Shown here: piece after piece, positions 1 to 5,776 of the stretch
Numbering within the stretch: the first letter of the stretch is position 1
How the letters are laid out: each line of letters starts with the position of its first letter
Source: an uncultured Clostridia bacterium
GTDB taxonomy: Bacteria; Bacillota; Clostridia; Oscillospirales; JAAYOS01
Reading direction: 5' to 3'
NCBI GenBank assembly: GCA_944386395.1
Contig: CALXAZ010000043.1
Span: 1-5,900 of the forward strand
DNA length: 5,900 nt
The notes under the pieces: generated by a model
What the model saw: only the letters and a program-made list of their open reading frames with translations
What the model was told of the DNA's origin: nothing
The model's database searches: none
Position numbers and translations under genes: made by a program

Positions 1-153
1 ATAGCATGTGATTTTGAGGGAAAGCGGTACGACTCAGGTAATATGAGGGGATACCTGGAGGTTGTTATAGATATGGCACTTGAAAATCCTTTTGTTGGGG
101 AATGGATGAGGACATTTATACTCGAAAAGGCAGAAGAGCTCAAAAAAGCCTAA
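1..153 (+). CDS. galU: C-terminal end of UTP-glucose-1-phosphate uridylyltransferase (partial)
   Basis: The gene enters from the left edge in frame 1 and ends at TAA 151-153, so only the last 50 codons are present. The visible part reads F-E-G-K-R-Y-D-S-G-N at residues 5-14, then G-Y-L-E and A-L-E-N-P. This matches the conserved end of bacterial GalU enzymes (F-x-G-x-R-Y-D-x-G, then G-[YF]-L and a helix with A-L-x-x-P). The enzyme makes UDP-glucose from UTP and glucose-1-phosphate in the cytoplasm, feeding cell-envelope polysaccharides and glycolipids. The catalytic N-terminal half lies outside the window. Another nucleotidyltransferase with a GalU-like tail is possible. No convincing terminator separates it from the promoter at 170-198, so some read-through into rpsF is possible. 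Confidence 0.72.
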   Translation: MACDFEGKRYDSGNMRGYLEVVIDMALENPFVGEWMRTFILEKAEELKKA

Positions 154-169
154 AAAATGCAGTTTTGTA

Positions 170-198
170 TTGACAAGCTGTATTTACATACGTATAAT
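170..198 (+). promoter_or_regulatory. Consensus sigma-A promoter for rpsF-ssb-rpsR
   Basis: TTGACA at 170-175 and TATAAT at 193-198 are separated by exactly 17 bases, a 12 of 12 match to the housekeeping consensus. Transcription should start near 204-206. It sits 81 bases upstream of rpsF and just after the galU-like stop codon, which fits a strong growth-related promoter for a ribosomal protein operon. Confidence 0.9.
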
Positions 199-203
199 AA
201 TAT

Positions 204-265
204 GGTCTGCGGTACTTTCCGCAGAAATCCTTGCTTCCGGCTTGACCGGAGGCCATAAGTCCAGA
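204..265 (+). promoter_or_regulatory. Structured rpsF 5' leader, candidate S6:S18 autoregulatory element
   Basis: Two hairpins fill the leader. The first is TCTGCGG 206-212 with CCGCAGA 219-225 around a 6-base loop. The second is GCTTCCGG 233-240 with CCGGAGGC 246-253 (one T-G pair) around loop CTTGA. An outer pairing, TATGGTC 201-207 with GGCCATA 251-257, could form instead of parts of these, though bases before about 204 may not be transcribed. It is established that in many bacteria the S6:S18 complex binds a CCG-containing structure in the rpsF leader that mimics its 16S rRNA site and represses translation. The strand ACCGGAGGC (245-253) resembles 16S sequence near the S6:S18 site (ACCGGTGGC, from memory). 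Assignment to the known motif is inference; I could not align it to the family model. Confidence 0.6.
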
Positions 266-278
266 AGGAGGTGCCAGA

Positions 279-572
279 ATGGCAAAGGTAAAATCCAAGT
301 ATGAGACTATTTTCATTGTCAGCCCGAAACTTGATGAGGAAAGCACAAAGGCAATAGTCGAGCGTTTTAAGACTCTTATCGAGCAGAACGCGGAGATCGG
401 AGAAGTCGATGAGTGGGGCAAGCGTAGGCTTGCGTATGCAATCGACGATGAGAGAGAGGGATACTACGTTCTTATTAACTTTACGTCAGATCCTTCTTTT
501 CCAGCAGAGCTTGATCGTATCTATAAGATTACCGATGGCATTATGCGTTCGATAATCGTCTGCAACGATTAA
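279..572 (+). CDS. rpsF: 30S ribosomal protein S6
   Basis: This 97-residue protein has the typical length and sequence of bacterial S6. It has the first strand Y-E-T-I-F-I-V (residues 8-14), the W-G-K-R-R-L-A-Y-A segment in the middle (about 46-54), then Y-Y-V-L-I-N-F and a C-terminal D-x-I-M-R-S-I-I strand. S6 pairs with S18 on the platform of the 30S subunit next to 16S helices 22-23. The ATG is chosen because AAGGAGGTG (264-272) lies 6 bases upstream. It is the first gene of rpsF-ssb-rpsR, with 11 bases to ssb. Transcription is expected from the promoter at 170-198, and translation may be repressed through the leader. Nothing unusual is seen in the protein. Confidence 0.97.
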   Translation: MAKVKSKYETIFIVSPKLDEESTKAIVERFKTLIEQNAEIGEVDEWGKRRLAYAIDDEREGYYVLINFTSDPSFPAELDRIYKITDGIMRSIIVCND

Positions 573-583
573 GAGGAAATAAG

Positions 584-1069
584 ATGCTTAATAAAGCTAT
601 TTTGATGGGTAGGCTTACCCGCGATCCAGAACTTAGGTATACGCAGTCAAACATACCGGTTGTATCGTTTACTGTTGCTGTGGACAGAAATTATAGGTCA
701 AGAAATGAACAGCAGACTTCCACAGATTTTATTAACTGTGTTGCTTGGAGGTCGACCGCAGAGTTTATATCGAAGTGGTTTACAAAGGGCAAAATGATAG
801 TGGTTGTGGGTTCTATCCAGACCCGCTCCTATCAAGACAGAGATGGAAACAACAGGTATGCAACAGAGGTTGTCGCAGACGAGGTTATGTTTGGCGAGAG
901 CAAAAGGGACGAAGCAGGCAGTGGAAGATTTGCTGATGCGCAGCAGGGAGGAAGCCCATATGGGCAGCAGCCGTCCTTTGGGGGGGCGTCCTCAGGGGCG
1001 TATAGCAGCGGGCTGCCAGAGTCTGGATTTGATGAAATAAGTGATGACGACGAGGAGCTTCCGTTCTAA
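584..1069 (+). CDS. ssb: Single-stranded DNA-binding protein SSB
   Basis: This 161-residue SSB protects single-stranded DNA during replication, repair and recombination and recruits partner enzymes. The N-terminal OB fold covers about residues 1-108: it opens M-L-N-K-A-I-L-M-G-R-L-T-R-D-P-E, carries F-I-N-C-V-A-W-R near 47-54, and includes G-S-I-Q-T-R-S-Y. A flexible Gly/Ser/Gln-rich linker follows (about 112-148). The chain ends in the acidic tip D-D-D-E-E-L-P-F, the conserved docking site for SSB-interacting proteins. Length and ending are normal for the replicative SSB. An AGAGGA site (572-577) that starts on the last base of the rpsF stop region precedes the ATG, suggesting tight co-expression with S6. 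Placement between rpsF and rpsR is the classic bacterial arrangement. Confidence 0.97.
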   Translation: MLNKAILMGRLTRDPELRYTQSNIPVVSFTVAVDRNYRSRNEQQTSTDFINCVAWRSTAEFISKWFTKGKMIVVVGSIQTRSYQDRDGNNRYATEVVADEVMFGESKRDEAGSGRFADAQQGGSPYGQQPSFGGASSGAYSSGLPESGFDEISDDDEELPF

Positions 1070-1079
1070 TTTCGGTCTG

Positions 1080-1095
1080 CTCCGGTTTGCCGGAG
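1080..1095 (+). promoter_or_regulatory. Hairpin in the ssb-rpsR spacer
   Basis: CTCCGG (1080-1085) and CCGGAG (1090-1095) form a perfect 6-bp stem with loop TTTG, 10 bases after the ssb stop and 27 before the rpsR start. No T-run follows, so it is unlikely to terminate transcription. It may protect or process the message or adjust rpsR expression. The preceding GGTCTGC (1074-1080) also occurs at 204-210 in the rpsF leader. Confidence 0.5.
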
Positions 1096-1122
1096 ATATT
1101 ACAATGAGAGGAGTTAAGAAAA

Positions 1123-1359
1123 ATGGCATACGAAAAGCCGCAGCGTGGTCGTAAACGCAGGAAGGTCTGCACATTTTGTGCGGATAAGATAGAACATATC
1201 GATTACAAGGATGTCGCAAGGCTCCGCAAATTTATTTCAGAGCGCTCAAAGATACTCCCCCGCAGAATGACGGGGGTATGTGCAGAGCATCAGCGGCAGC
1301 TGACAGTAGCTATCAAGCGTGCAAGGCACATTGCCCTTATTCCTTATGTAACCGAATAA
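1123..1359 (+). CDS. rpsR: 30S ribosomal protein S18 (zinc-binding C+ type)
   Basis: This 78-residue protein matches S18 along its whole length: a basic N terminus (R-G-R-K-R-R-K), I-D-Y-K-D near 26-30, K-I-L-P-R-R-M-T-G at 43-51, and the end A-I-K-R-A-R-H-I-A-L-I-P-Y. S18 joins S6 on the 30S platform. C16-x2-C19 and C53-x2-H56 give a complete zinc-binding quartet, so this is the C+ form; the Bacillus subtilis protein, as I recall it, lacks most of these residues. Start: GAGAGGAG (1106-1113) lies 9 bases before the ATG. It is the last gene of the rpsF operon, followed by the hairpin at 1366-1394. Because S18 acts with S6 in leader binding, its presence in the same transcript fits feedback control. 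Confidence 0.97.
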   Translation: MAYEKPQRGRKRRKVCTFCADKIEHIDYKDVARLRKFISERSKILPRRMTGVCAEHQRQLTVAIKRARHIALIPYVTE

Positions 1360-1365
1360 TCACGC

Positions 1366-1394
1366 AAGGACACAGGATTAGTTTCTGTGTCCTT
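1366..1394 (+). terminator. Terminator-like hairpin after rpsR
   Basis: AAGGACACAG (1366-1375) pairs perfectly with CTGTGTCCTT (1385-1394); two more pairs (one G-T) can shorten the loop to 5 bases. It begins 6 bases after the rpsR stop. The tail TTTATATTT is U-rich but interrupted, so termination may be incomplete, and partial read-through into the membrane-protein gene is plausible. Confidence 0.72.
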
Positions 1395-1428
1395 TATATT
1401 TCCCATAAACATGAAAGGCGGTGAATGC

Positions 1429-1962
1429 ATGATACATTATAGCAAGTCCAAGTGGGTGGTAATATTTTCAGGAGCAGTTATGGCAGTACTCGGTTCGCTT
1501 GTGATTGTGTTGTCAAATAAGGCTCTTGATTGGATACTTTTTTTGATAGGTTTTACAATAATGGCTGTTGGAGTCATGCATTCCGCGCTATATTTTATCG
1601 ATAGGACGAAAGATGAGCCAGAAGACAGAGGAAAGCTTAACAGGGGAATCTTCGAATGTGCTATTGGGGCACTTATTGTGATTTGCAGAAACTTTATTGC
1701 CGGGATGTTTCCGGTAGTATGGGGTGTATGGACTCTTTATACATCGGTCATGGATATAATTGCGGCAAATTGGATAAAAAGCGAGGGAGGAAAATGGCAA
1801 CTTTTGTTTGGATATGCTCTGCTCAGAATACCGTTTGCCGCACTTATAATATTTAATCCTTTCACCTGGGGCACAGCGATGGTGGCAGTGATAATAGGTA
1901 GCTTTTTGATAGTATATGGAATAATGCTGATAGTGCTAAGCTTTATTCTTCGGGACATGTGA
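1429..1962 (+). CDS. DUF308/HdeD-like small integral membrane protein
   Basis: This 177-residue protein is almost entirely hydrophobic helices, about six: residues 9-28, 33-57, 73-87, 89-113, 124-142 and 147-174. A short charged loop lies near 58-72 (R-T-K-D-E-P-E-D-R). Repeated G-x(3-6)-[VI]-x-G patterns inside the helices and the overall size resemble the DUF308 family, which includes HdeD, an acid-stress membrane protein of enterobacteria. The biochemical role of most members is unknown and I infer none here. An upstream in-frame opening from 1387 is rejected because it begins inside the rpsR hairpin and lacks a ribosome binding site; AGGCGGTGA (1416-1424) points to ATG 1429. No clear promoter is seen in the short spacer. 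The gene ends 12 bases before helD, so the two are probably co-transcribed. Confidence 0.75.
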   Translation: MIHYSKSKWVVIFSGAVMAVLGSLVIVLSNKALDWILFLIGFTIMAVGVMHSALYFIDRTKDEPEDRGKLNRGIFECAIGALIVICRNFIAGMFPVVWGVWTLYTSVMDIIAANWIKSEGGKWQLLFGYALLRIPFAALIIFNPFTWGTAMVAVIIGSFLIVYGIMLIVLSFILRDM

Positions 1963-1974
1963 AGGAGGTAGACG

Positions 1975-4089
1975 ATGGCAGAAAAAAACACCCCAGAATG
2001 GCAGAAAGAAGAATCAAAACTGACTGAATTCAAAACAGAAATACAAAAAAATATCGATAAGCTTGTTGTGAAGAAAGCCGATATAGATGCACGCACTAAG
2101 GAGCTTTATGACCATTATCATTCTAGTAATCCTGAGCTTATAAGTGATTTGATGGTAAGTCTTGATATGCAGGAGCAGATAGGTGAAACGCTTAATCGAA
2201 ACCTTCTTGCAAAGGATAAGCCGTATTTCGGAAGGGTAGATTTCATTGACGAGTCGGAAAACAGGGATTATTCGATATATATTGGAAAACATGGAATAAG
2301 CGGAGATGACTCAAGGGCATTGATTATAGATTGGCGGGCTCCGGTATCGAGCGTATATTATGAAAGCGATCTTGGGAAAAGCAGTTATACAGCTCCTGGA
2401 GGAAAAATACCTATAGATTTGCAACTCAAGCGGACGTTTGAGATCGAAGAAGGGAAGCTCGTTGACTATTACGATACCGAGGTAATAGCAAATGATGATT
2501 TTTTACTGAAATACCTTGGGAAAAATAAAGAGATTGTCCTTGGAGAGATCATTGCTACCATCCAGAAGGAACAAAATGATATAATAAGGGATACGCCGTG
2601 GCATAATGTGTTGGTACAAGGAGTTGCCGGAAGCGGAAAGACTACTGTTGCCATGCACCGCATTTCATATATCTTGTATAATTATGCAAAACGCTTCAAA
2701 CCGCAGGAATTTTATATAATAGGAAGTAACAAAATGTTGCTGAACTATATTACAGGAGTTTTGCCGGATCTGGATGTACATGGAGTAAACCAGATGACGC
2801 TCGAGGAATTTTTTCTGCATCTTCTCGACAGAAATTTTATCCTTAAAAAGAGCGCAAAAAAGCCTGAACAAAGCGGGGCACTTATTGGATTTAAAGGTTC
2901 AATTGCGTATATGCGTGTCCTTGAGGAATATATGGATTTGTATGAAAAGGAAAAAATACCTCAGGGCGATGTCGAGTACGAAGGCGAAACATATATGACA
3001 GCGGATGAGATACGTGATTACATTTTAAATTATCGCAATCGCTCGCTTGAAGAAAAAATTGATATGATGAATGAAAGATTGGCGTTTGTCATCAAATATA
3101 AGGGGGAGAGGAATGGCGATGAAAGTAAAAACATACGAGCACGGCAAAAAAAGCTGAAAAACTATTTTGGAAAGACAAACCAGAAAGTGTCTCTAATAGA
3201 AATCTACATTGAATTTATAAAAAGTCTGGAAACCGATTCTCACGGCCTTGGCATAGGCAAATCAGAGCTTGGGTTGCTTATTGAAGCTGTGAGTTCTGGA
3301 GCTGTTGACTTGTATGACCTATGTATGATGGCATATATAAAAAGACGCCTCAAGCCCGCAAAAGAGTATGAAAACGTAAAACACATGGTGGTCGATGAAG
3401 CACAGGATTTTGGCGCGATCGTGTTTTACGCTCTGAAAAAATTTCTCCCTGAAGCAACGTTTACCGTTATGGGCGATATATCGCAGAATATCAACTATTA
3501 TACGGGAATGAACGACTGGGCAGAGCTGCGTAGTAAAGTATATAATGGAGAGGACGATAAGTTTTATATACTGGCAAAAAGCTACCGAAACACCATAGAG
3601 ATTTCGGAATATGCTGGAAGAATACTCAGCAAATGCAGCTTTGAGACTTATAAAATTGATCCAATTATCCGGCATGGTAGGGAAGTTGAGATAATCGAGG
3701 CAAAGAATAATGAGGAGTGCTTATTAAAAACTGTCGAAGCAATAGAAGGGATACGCTCGCGTGGCTTCGATACGGTAGCAGTTATATGCAGGACAGAGGA
3801 TGAGGCACTTAAAGTGCAAAGAGAATTGGAAGGAAAGGTTGATCTTGTAAAAAATAATTTTGAGAGCGCGACCTTTTCAAAAGGGGTAATGGTTCTCCCA
3901 ATAGCACTAACAAAGGGGCTTGAGTTTGATGCAGTTATCTTGTGGGAGCCAAACAAGGAAAACTACGGTGCAAATGACGCAGAGGCAAAGCTTTTATATG
4001 TTGCTGTAACACGTGCCTTGCATGAACTATATTTAATTGGACAGGGTGGTATAAGTCCACTTCTTATGGATGAACCGAAAATAGGTTAA
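1975..4089 (+). CDS. helD: HelD-type superfamily 1 helicase-like ATPase (RNA polymerase recycling factor)
   Basis: This 704-residue protein has every UvrD/Rep-type ATPase motif. They are a Q-type segment I-Q-K-E-Q-N (196-201), Walker A G-V-A-G-S-G-K-T (216-223), Walker B V-V-D-E-A-Q-D (472-478), motif III G-D-I-S-Q-N (500-505), motif IV S-Y-R-N-T (536-540), motif V T-K-G-L-E-F-D (646-652) and motif VI V-A-V-T-R-A (676-681). The charged N-terminal region (about 9-80) looks like a helical hairpin. The segment I-I-D-W-R-A-P (117-123) is typical of HelD rather than UvrD or PcrA. HelD proteins bind RNA polymerase, with the N-terminal arm entering the secondary channel, and use ATP to release DNA and RNA from stalled complexes. 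B. subtilis HelD is somewhat longer (about 774). Residues 240-470 hold the less conserved insert domains. AAGGAGGT (1962-1969), overlapping the preceding stop codon, sits 5 bases before the ATG. The target is inferred from the family. Confidence 0.92.
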   Translation: MAEKNTPEWQKEESKLTEFKTEIQKNIDKLVVKKADIDARTKELYDHYHSSNPELISDLMVSLDMQEQIGETLNRNLLAKDKPYFGRVDFIDESENRDYSIYIGKHGISGDDSRALIIDWRAPVSSVYYESDLGKSSYTAPGGKIPIDLQLKRTFEIEEGKLVDYYDTEVIANDDFLLKYLGKNKEIVLGEIIATIQKEQNDIIRDTPWHNVLVQGVAGSGKTTVAMHRISYILYNYAKRFKPQEFYIIGSNKMLLNYITGVLPDLDVHGVNQMTLEEFFLHLLDRNFILKKSAKKPEQSGALIGFKGSIAYMRVLEEYMDLYEKEKIPQGDVEYEGETYMTADEIRDYILNYRNRSLEEKIDMMNERLAFVIKYKGERNGDESKNIRARQKKLKNYFGKTNQKVSLIEIYIEFIKSLETDSHGLGIGKSELGLLIEAVSSGAVDLYDLCMMAYIKRRLKPAKEYENVKHMVVDEAQDFGAIVFYALKKFLPEATFTVMGDISQNINYYTGMNDWAELRSKVYNGEDDKFYILAKSYRNTIEISEYAGRILSKCSFETYKIDPIIRHGREVEIIEAKNNEECLLKTVEAIEGIRSRGFDTVAVICRTEDEALKVQRELEGKVDLVKNNFESATFSKGVMVLPIALTKGLEFDAVILWEPNKENYGANDAEAKLLYVAVTRALHELYLIGQGGISPLLMDEPKIG

Positions 4090-4101
4090 GAAACGTAGAG
4101 G

Positions 4102-4130
4102 AATAAGGAACGGCTTTGCCGTTCCTTATT
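4102..4130 (+). terminator. Perfect 13-bp hairpin after helD
   Basis: AATAAGGAACGGC (4102-4114) pairs without mismatch with GCCGTTCCTTATT (4118-4130) around loop TTT, 12 bases after the helD stop. There is no separate T-run; the TTATT at the 3' end of the stem is the only U-rich part. It is most likely the terminator of the membrane-protein/helD unit, or at least a strong 3'-end stabilising structure. Confidence 0.75.
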
Positions 4131-4335
4131 GAAAACAGACTAAATTTTGATTGCTAAGCCGCCGGGATTATAAATATTGTATCTGATATATAAAACAATG
4201 AGTGGGGATTGAAGCAGTTACTCTTGACAAATGATAGATTTTATCAGACAATTAAAATAGAATTGGGATATGTACGACTGAGAGACGAGCAATTGCATGC
4301 GCTGCTGCATTTATTTTAAAGTATGGGGAGAGCAT
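4131..4335 (+). other. Intergenic region before the lipid kinase, no gene found
   Basis: This 205-base AT-rich gap contains only very short openings without ribosome binding sites. Supported contents are the promoter at 4224-4252 and a weak 5-bp hairpin (4297-4301 with 4306-4310, loop CTGC) followed by TTATTTT, about 25 bases before the kinase start. I see no tRNA, known riboswitch signature or repeat in it. Confidence 0.6.
4224..4252 (+). promoter_or_regulatory. Probable sigma-A promoter for the lipid kinase
   Basis: A perfect -35 box TTGACA (4224-4229) is followed after 17 bases by GACAAT (4247-4252), a 4 of 6 match to the -10 consensus. A better -10 sequence, TAAAAT (4253-4258), is 23 bases away, which is too far. 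The spacer carries the inverted repeat TGATA-N5-TATCA (4232-4246), a possible operator. Transcription would begin near 4259, giving a leader of about 77 bases. Confidence 0.6.
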
Positions 4336-5220
4336 ATGAGAAAAATTCTTTTGATAGTCAATCCAAACGCAGGAAGGCTTTATTCAAAAATTAACGAAAA
4401 AGATATAGCCGGGTGGCTCTCTGCCGGTGGTGAAAGACCTGAGGTAATGTGTACCGGTGCAGCGGGCGATGCGACCAGATTTGTGAAACAACTGGGATCA
4501 GAATTTGATATAGTAGTTTGCTGTGGAGGAGATGGAACTTTAAACGAGGTTGTATCTGGGGTTATGACGCTGGATAAGAAACCAGTGATTGGCTACATTC
4601 CAGCTGGGACAACCAATGATTTTGCTACAAGTATAAACTTGCCGAAAGATGTACAGCTGGCAGCAAAACGTGTTTTAGAAGGAACTCCCAAAAAATTTGA
4701 TGTAGGAAAATTTAACGATAGCAGATATTTTACTTATGTAGCTTCTTTTGGAGCTTTTACAGAGAGCTCATATGAAGCGCCAAGATCTTTAAAAAAAGTT
4801 CTGGGTCACCTTGCGTATTTGCTTGAAGGGATAAAGGATATAGGAAATATTCACCCATGCCATGTAACAATAACTGTGGATGGTACAGTGGAAGAAGGGG
4901 ATTACCTATTTGGCGCAATAAGCAACTCAACGTCGATAGGTGGTGTTGTAAAACTGGATAAGTCTGTGGTGGATTTCAGTGACGGACTTTTTGAAGTGAT
5001 GCTAATACGGAACTTGAAAAAACCGGCGGAGCTGCACAAGCTGATTTATGCGTTGACCAGTCAAAATTATAACGAACAAATAATCACGTTCAAGAGCGCA
5101 TCTGAAATTGTTCTTGAGACTGAGGAAATTATGCCGTGGTCTCTTGATGGGGAGTATGAACACGGAAGCAGAAAGGTCTGTATAAGAAATGTAAGAGAGG
5201 CAGTGGAGATAATCGTATGA
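4336..5220 (+). CDS. Diacylglycerol kinase-type lipid kinase (YegS/DgkB/BmrU family)
   Basis: This 294-residue protein carries the hallmark motifs of soluble lipid kinases: N-P-N-A-G (9-13), the nucleotide-binding G-G-D-G-T (64-68) followed by N70 and E71, P-A-G-T-T-N-D-F-A (89-97), D-G-L-F-E-V in the C-terminal beta domain, and L-D-G-E (270-273) with the conserved glutamate near the end. Length is normal. DgkB-type members phosphorylate diacylglycerol to phosphatidate at the membrane surface, recycling lipid released during envelope polymer synthesis. Other members act on different lipids, so the exact substrate is uncertain. The start is moved from an upstream ATG (4297) to 4336 because GGGGAG (4325-4330) is 5 bases before it and the N-terminal strand then begins M-R-K-I-L-L-I-V as in the family. 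It appears monocistronic, with its own promoter and terminator. Confidence 0.9.
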   Translation: MRKILLIVNPNAGRLYSKINEKDIAGWLSAGGERPEVMCTGAAGDATRFVKQLGSEFDIVVCCGGDGTLNEVVSGVMTLDKKPVIGYIPAGTTNDFATSINLPKDVQLAAKRVLEGTPKKFDVGKFNDSRYFTYVASFGAFTESSYEAPRSLKKVLGHLAYLLEGIKDIGNIHPCHVTITVDGTVEEGDYLFGAISNSTSIGGVVKLDKSVVDFSDGLFEVMLIRNLKKPAELHKLIYALTSQNYNEQIITFKSASEIVLETEEIMPWSLDGEYEHGSRKVCIRNVREAVEIIV

Positions 5221-5255
5221 TGTAAAGACTGCGTTAAATAAAAGCCATATCCTAT

Positions 5256-5284
5256 AAATAAAGCGCTAACGTTTTTATTTTTTT
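5256..5284 (+). terminator. Probable intrinsic terminator after the lipid kinase
   Basis: AAATAAAGCG (5256-5265) can pair with CGTTTTTATTT (5270-5280) with one bulged T and loop CTAA, running into a T-rich stretch that continues to 5284. The stem is mostly A-U, so it is weak, but the uninterrupted U-rich tail favours termination. The T-rich tail is clearer than the stem. Confidence 0.5.
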
Positions 5285-5359
5285 GTTGCGAAAAAGAACG
5301 ACGAGTGGTAGCCTAGCAAAGGTGGAAATTTCGCCAAAATATTATTGGAGGGATATGGT

Positions 5360-5734
5360 ATGAACGTATATATGGAGGCGGGAATAACAGTCGGCGAAGC
5401 ATTAAAGCAGTCTGTACTTGGGATGGCAATAGTTTTTGCGATGCTTCTTATACTTGCGGTAATTATTGTTATACTTAATAATGTACTCAAGTCAATGGCA
5501 AAGTCTGCTGAGACGAGTGAAGCTCCCGCAGCTGCACCGGTTGTTGCTGTGCCAGCTGTACCAGTTGCACCGGTTGTGCAGGCAAAGGTTCCGGCTCCCG
5601 GTTCTGTTGGGGAGGTCAAGCTTTATAGTGTGCCGGACAAGCAGGCGGCTATGATAATGGCGATAGTGGCCGATGAAATGAAGATTCCGCTTAATGAGCT
5701 GAGATTTATTTCTATAAAAGAAATAGAAAAATAA
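5360..5734 (+). CDS. oadG: OadG-like sodium pump decarboxylase gamma subunit
   Basis: This 124-residue protein has the OadG layout. A short N terminus precedes one membrane helix at about 19-41 (V-L-G-M-A-I-V-F-A-M-L-L-I-L). Next is an Ala/Pro/Val-rich linker (about 52-80), then a C-terminal segment D-K-Q-A-A-M-I-M-A-I-V-A-D-E (93-106) ending P-L-N-E-L-R-F-I-S-I-K. In the family, the gamma subunit anchors the carboxyltransferase to the membrane beta subunit of biotin-dependent decarboxylases that pump sodium. A TTG codon at 5345 would add five residues, but GGAGGG (5347-5352) placed 7 bases before ATG 5360 decides the start. No alpha, biotin-carrier or beta subunit gene lies beside it here, and a terminator follows at once, so its partners must be encoded elsewhere. 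The promoter is not obvious. Confidence 0.82.
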   Translation: MNVYMEAGITVGEALKQSVLGMAIVFAMLLILAVIIVILNNVLKSMAKSAETSEAPAAAPVVAVPAVPVAPVVQAKVPAPGSVGEVKLYSVPDKQAAMIMAIVADEMKIPLNELRFISIKEIEK

Positions 5735-5737
5735 AGA

Positions 5738-5767
5738 AAAACAGACAGGCACATGCCTGTCTGTTTT
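5738..5767. terminator. Bidirectional intrinsic terminator between convergent genes
   Basis: AAAACAGACAGGC (5738-5750) and GCCTGTCTGTTTT (5755-5767) form a perfect 13-bp stem with loop ACAT, 3 bases after the oadG stop. On the plus strand the stem ends in TTTT; on the minus strand it ends in TTTT followed by more T (complement of AAAGAAAA). Both directions therefore have a U-run, fitting oadG on one side and the minus-strand ORF at 5777-5869 on the other. Confidence 0.88.
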
Positions 5768-5776
5768 AAATTAAAT

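Noticed and set aside
885..1219. Minus-strand openings over ssb and rpsR
   Set aside because: They overlap two certain genes, have low-complexity or Cys/His/Arg-rich shadow composition, and lack ribosome binding sites.
1387..1428. Fourteen-codon N-terminal extension of the DUF308-like protein
   Set aside because: It would start inside the terminator hairpin on a non-ATG codon with no ribosome binding site; the site at 1416-1424 supports ATG 1429.
2014..2871. Minus-strand openings inside helD
   Set aside because: They lie fully inside a protein with all helicase motifs intact and show no initiation signals or recognisable domains.
4297..4317. Small hairpin ATGCG-CTGC-TGCAT plus TTATTTT before the kinase, possible attenuator
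   Set aside because: The stem is only 5 bp with a G-T pair, too weak to call a terminator or attenuator from one sequence.
4297..4335. Thirteen-codon N-terminal extension of the lipid kinase
   Set aside because: The upstream ATG has no ribosome binding site, and the family N terminus (M-R-K-I-L-L-I-V-N-P) begins at 4336 behind GGGGAG.
5286..5314. TTGCGA-N17-TAGCCT as a promoter for oadG
   Set aside because: The -10 match is only 3 of 6 and the -35 box is imperfect, so it is too weak to annotate; the oadG promoter remains unassigned.
5275..5619. Minus-strand 114-codon opening rich in Thr, Gly and Ala across the oadG gene
   Set aside because: It is the antisense image of the Ala/Pro-rich linker and membrane helix of oadG, starts beyond the gene in a T-rich terminator, and has no ribosome binding site.
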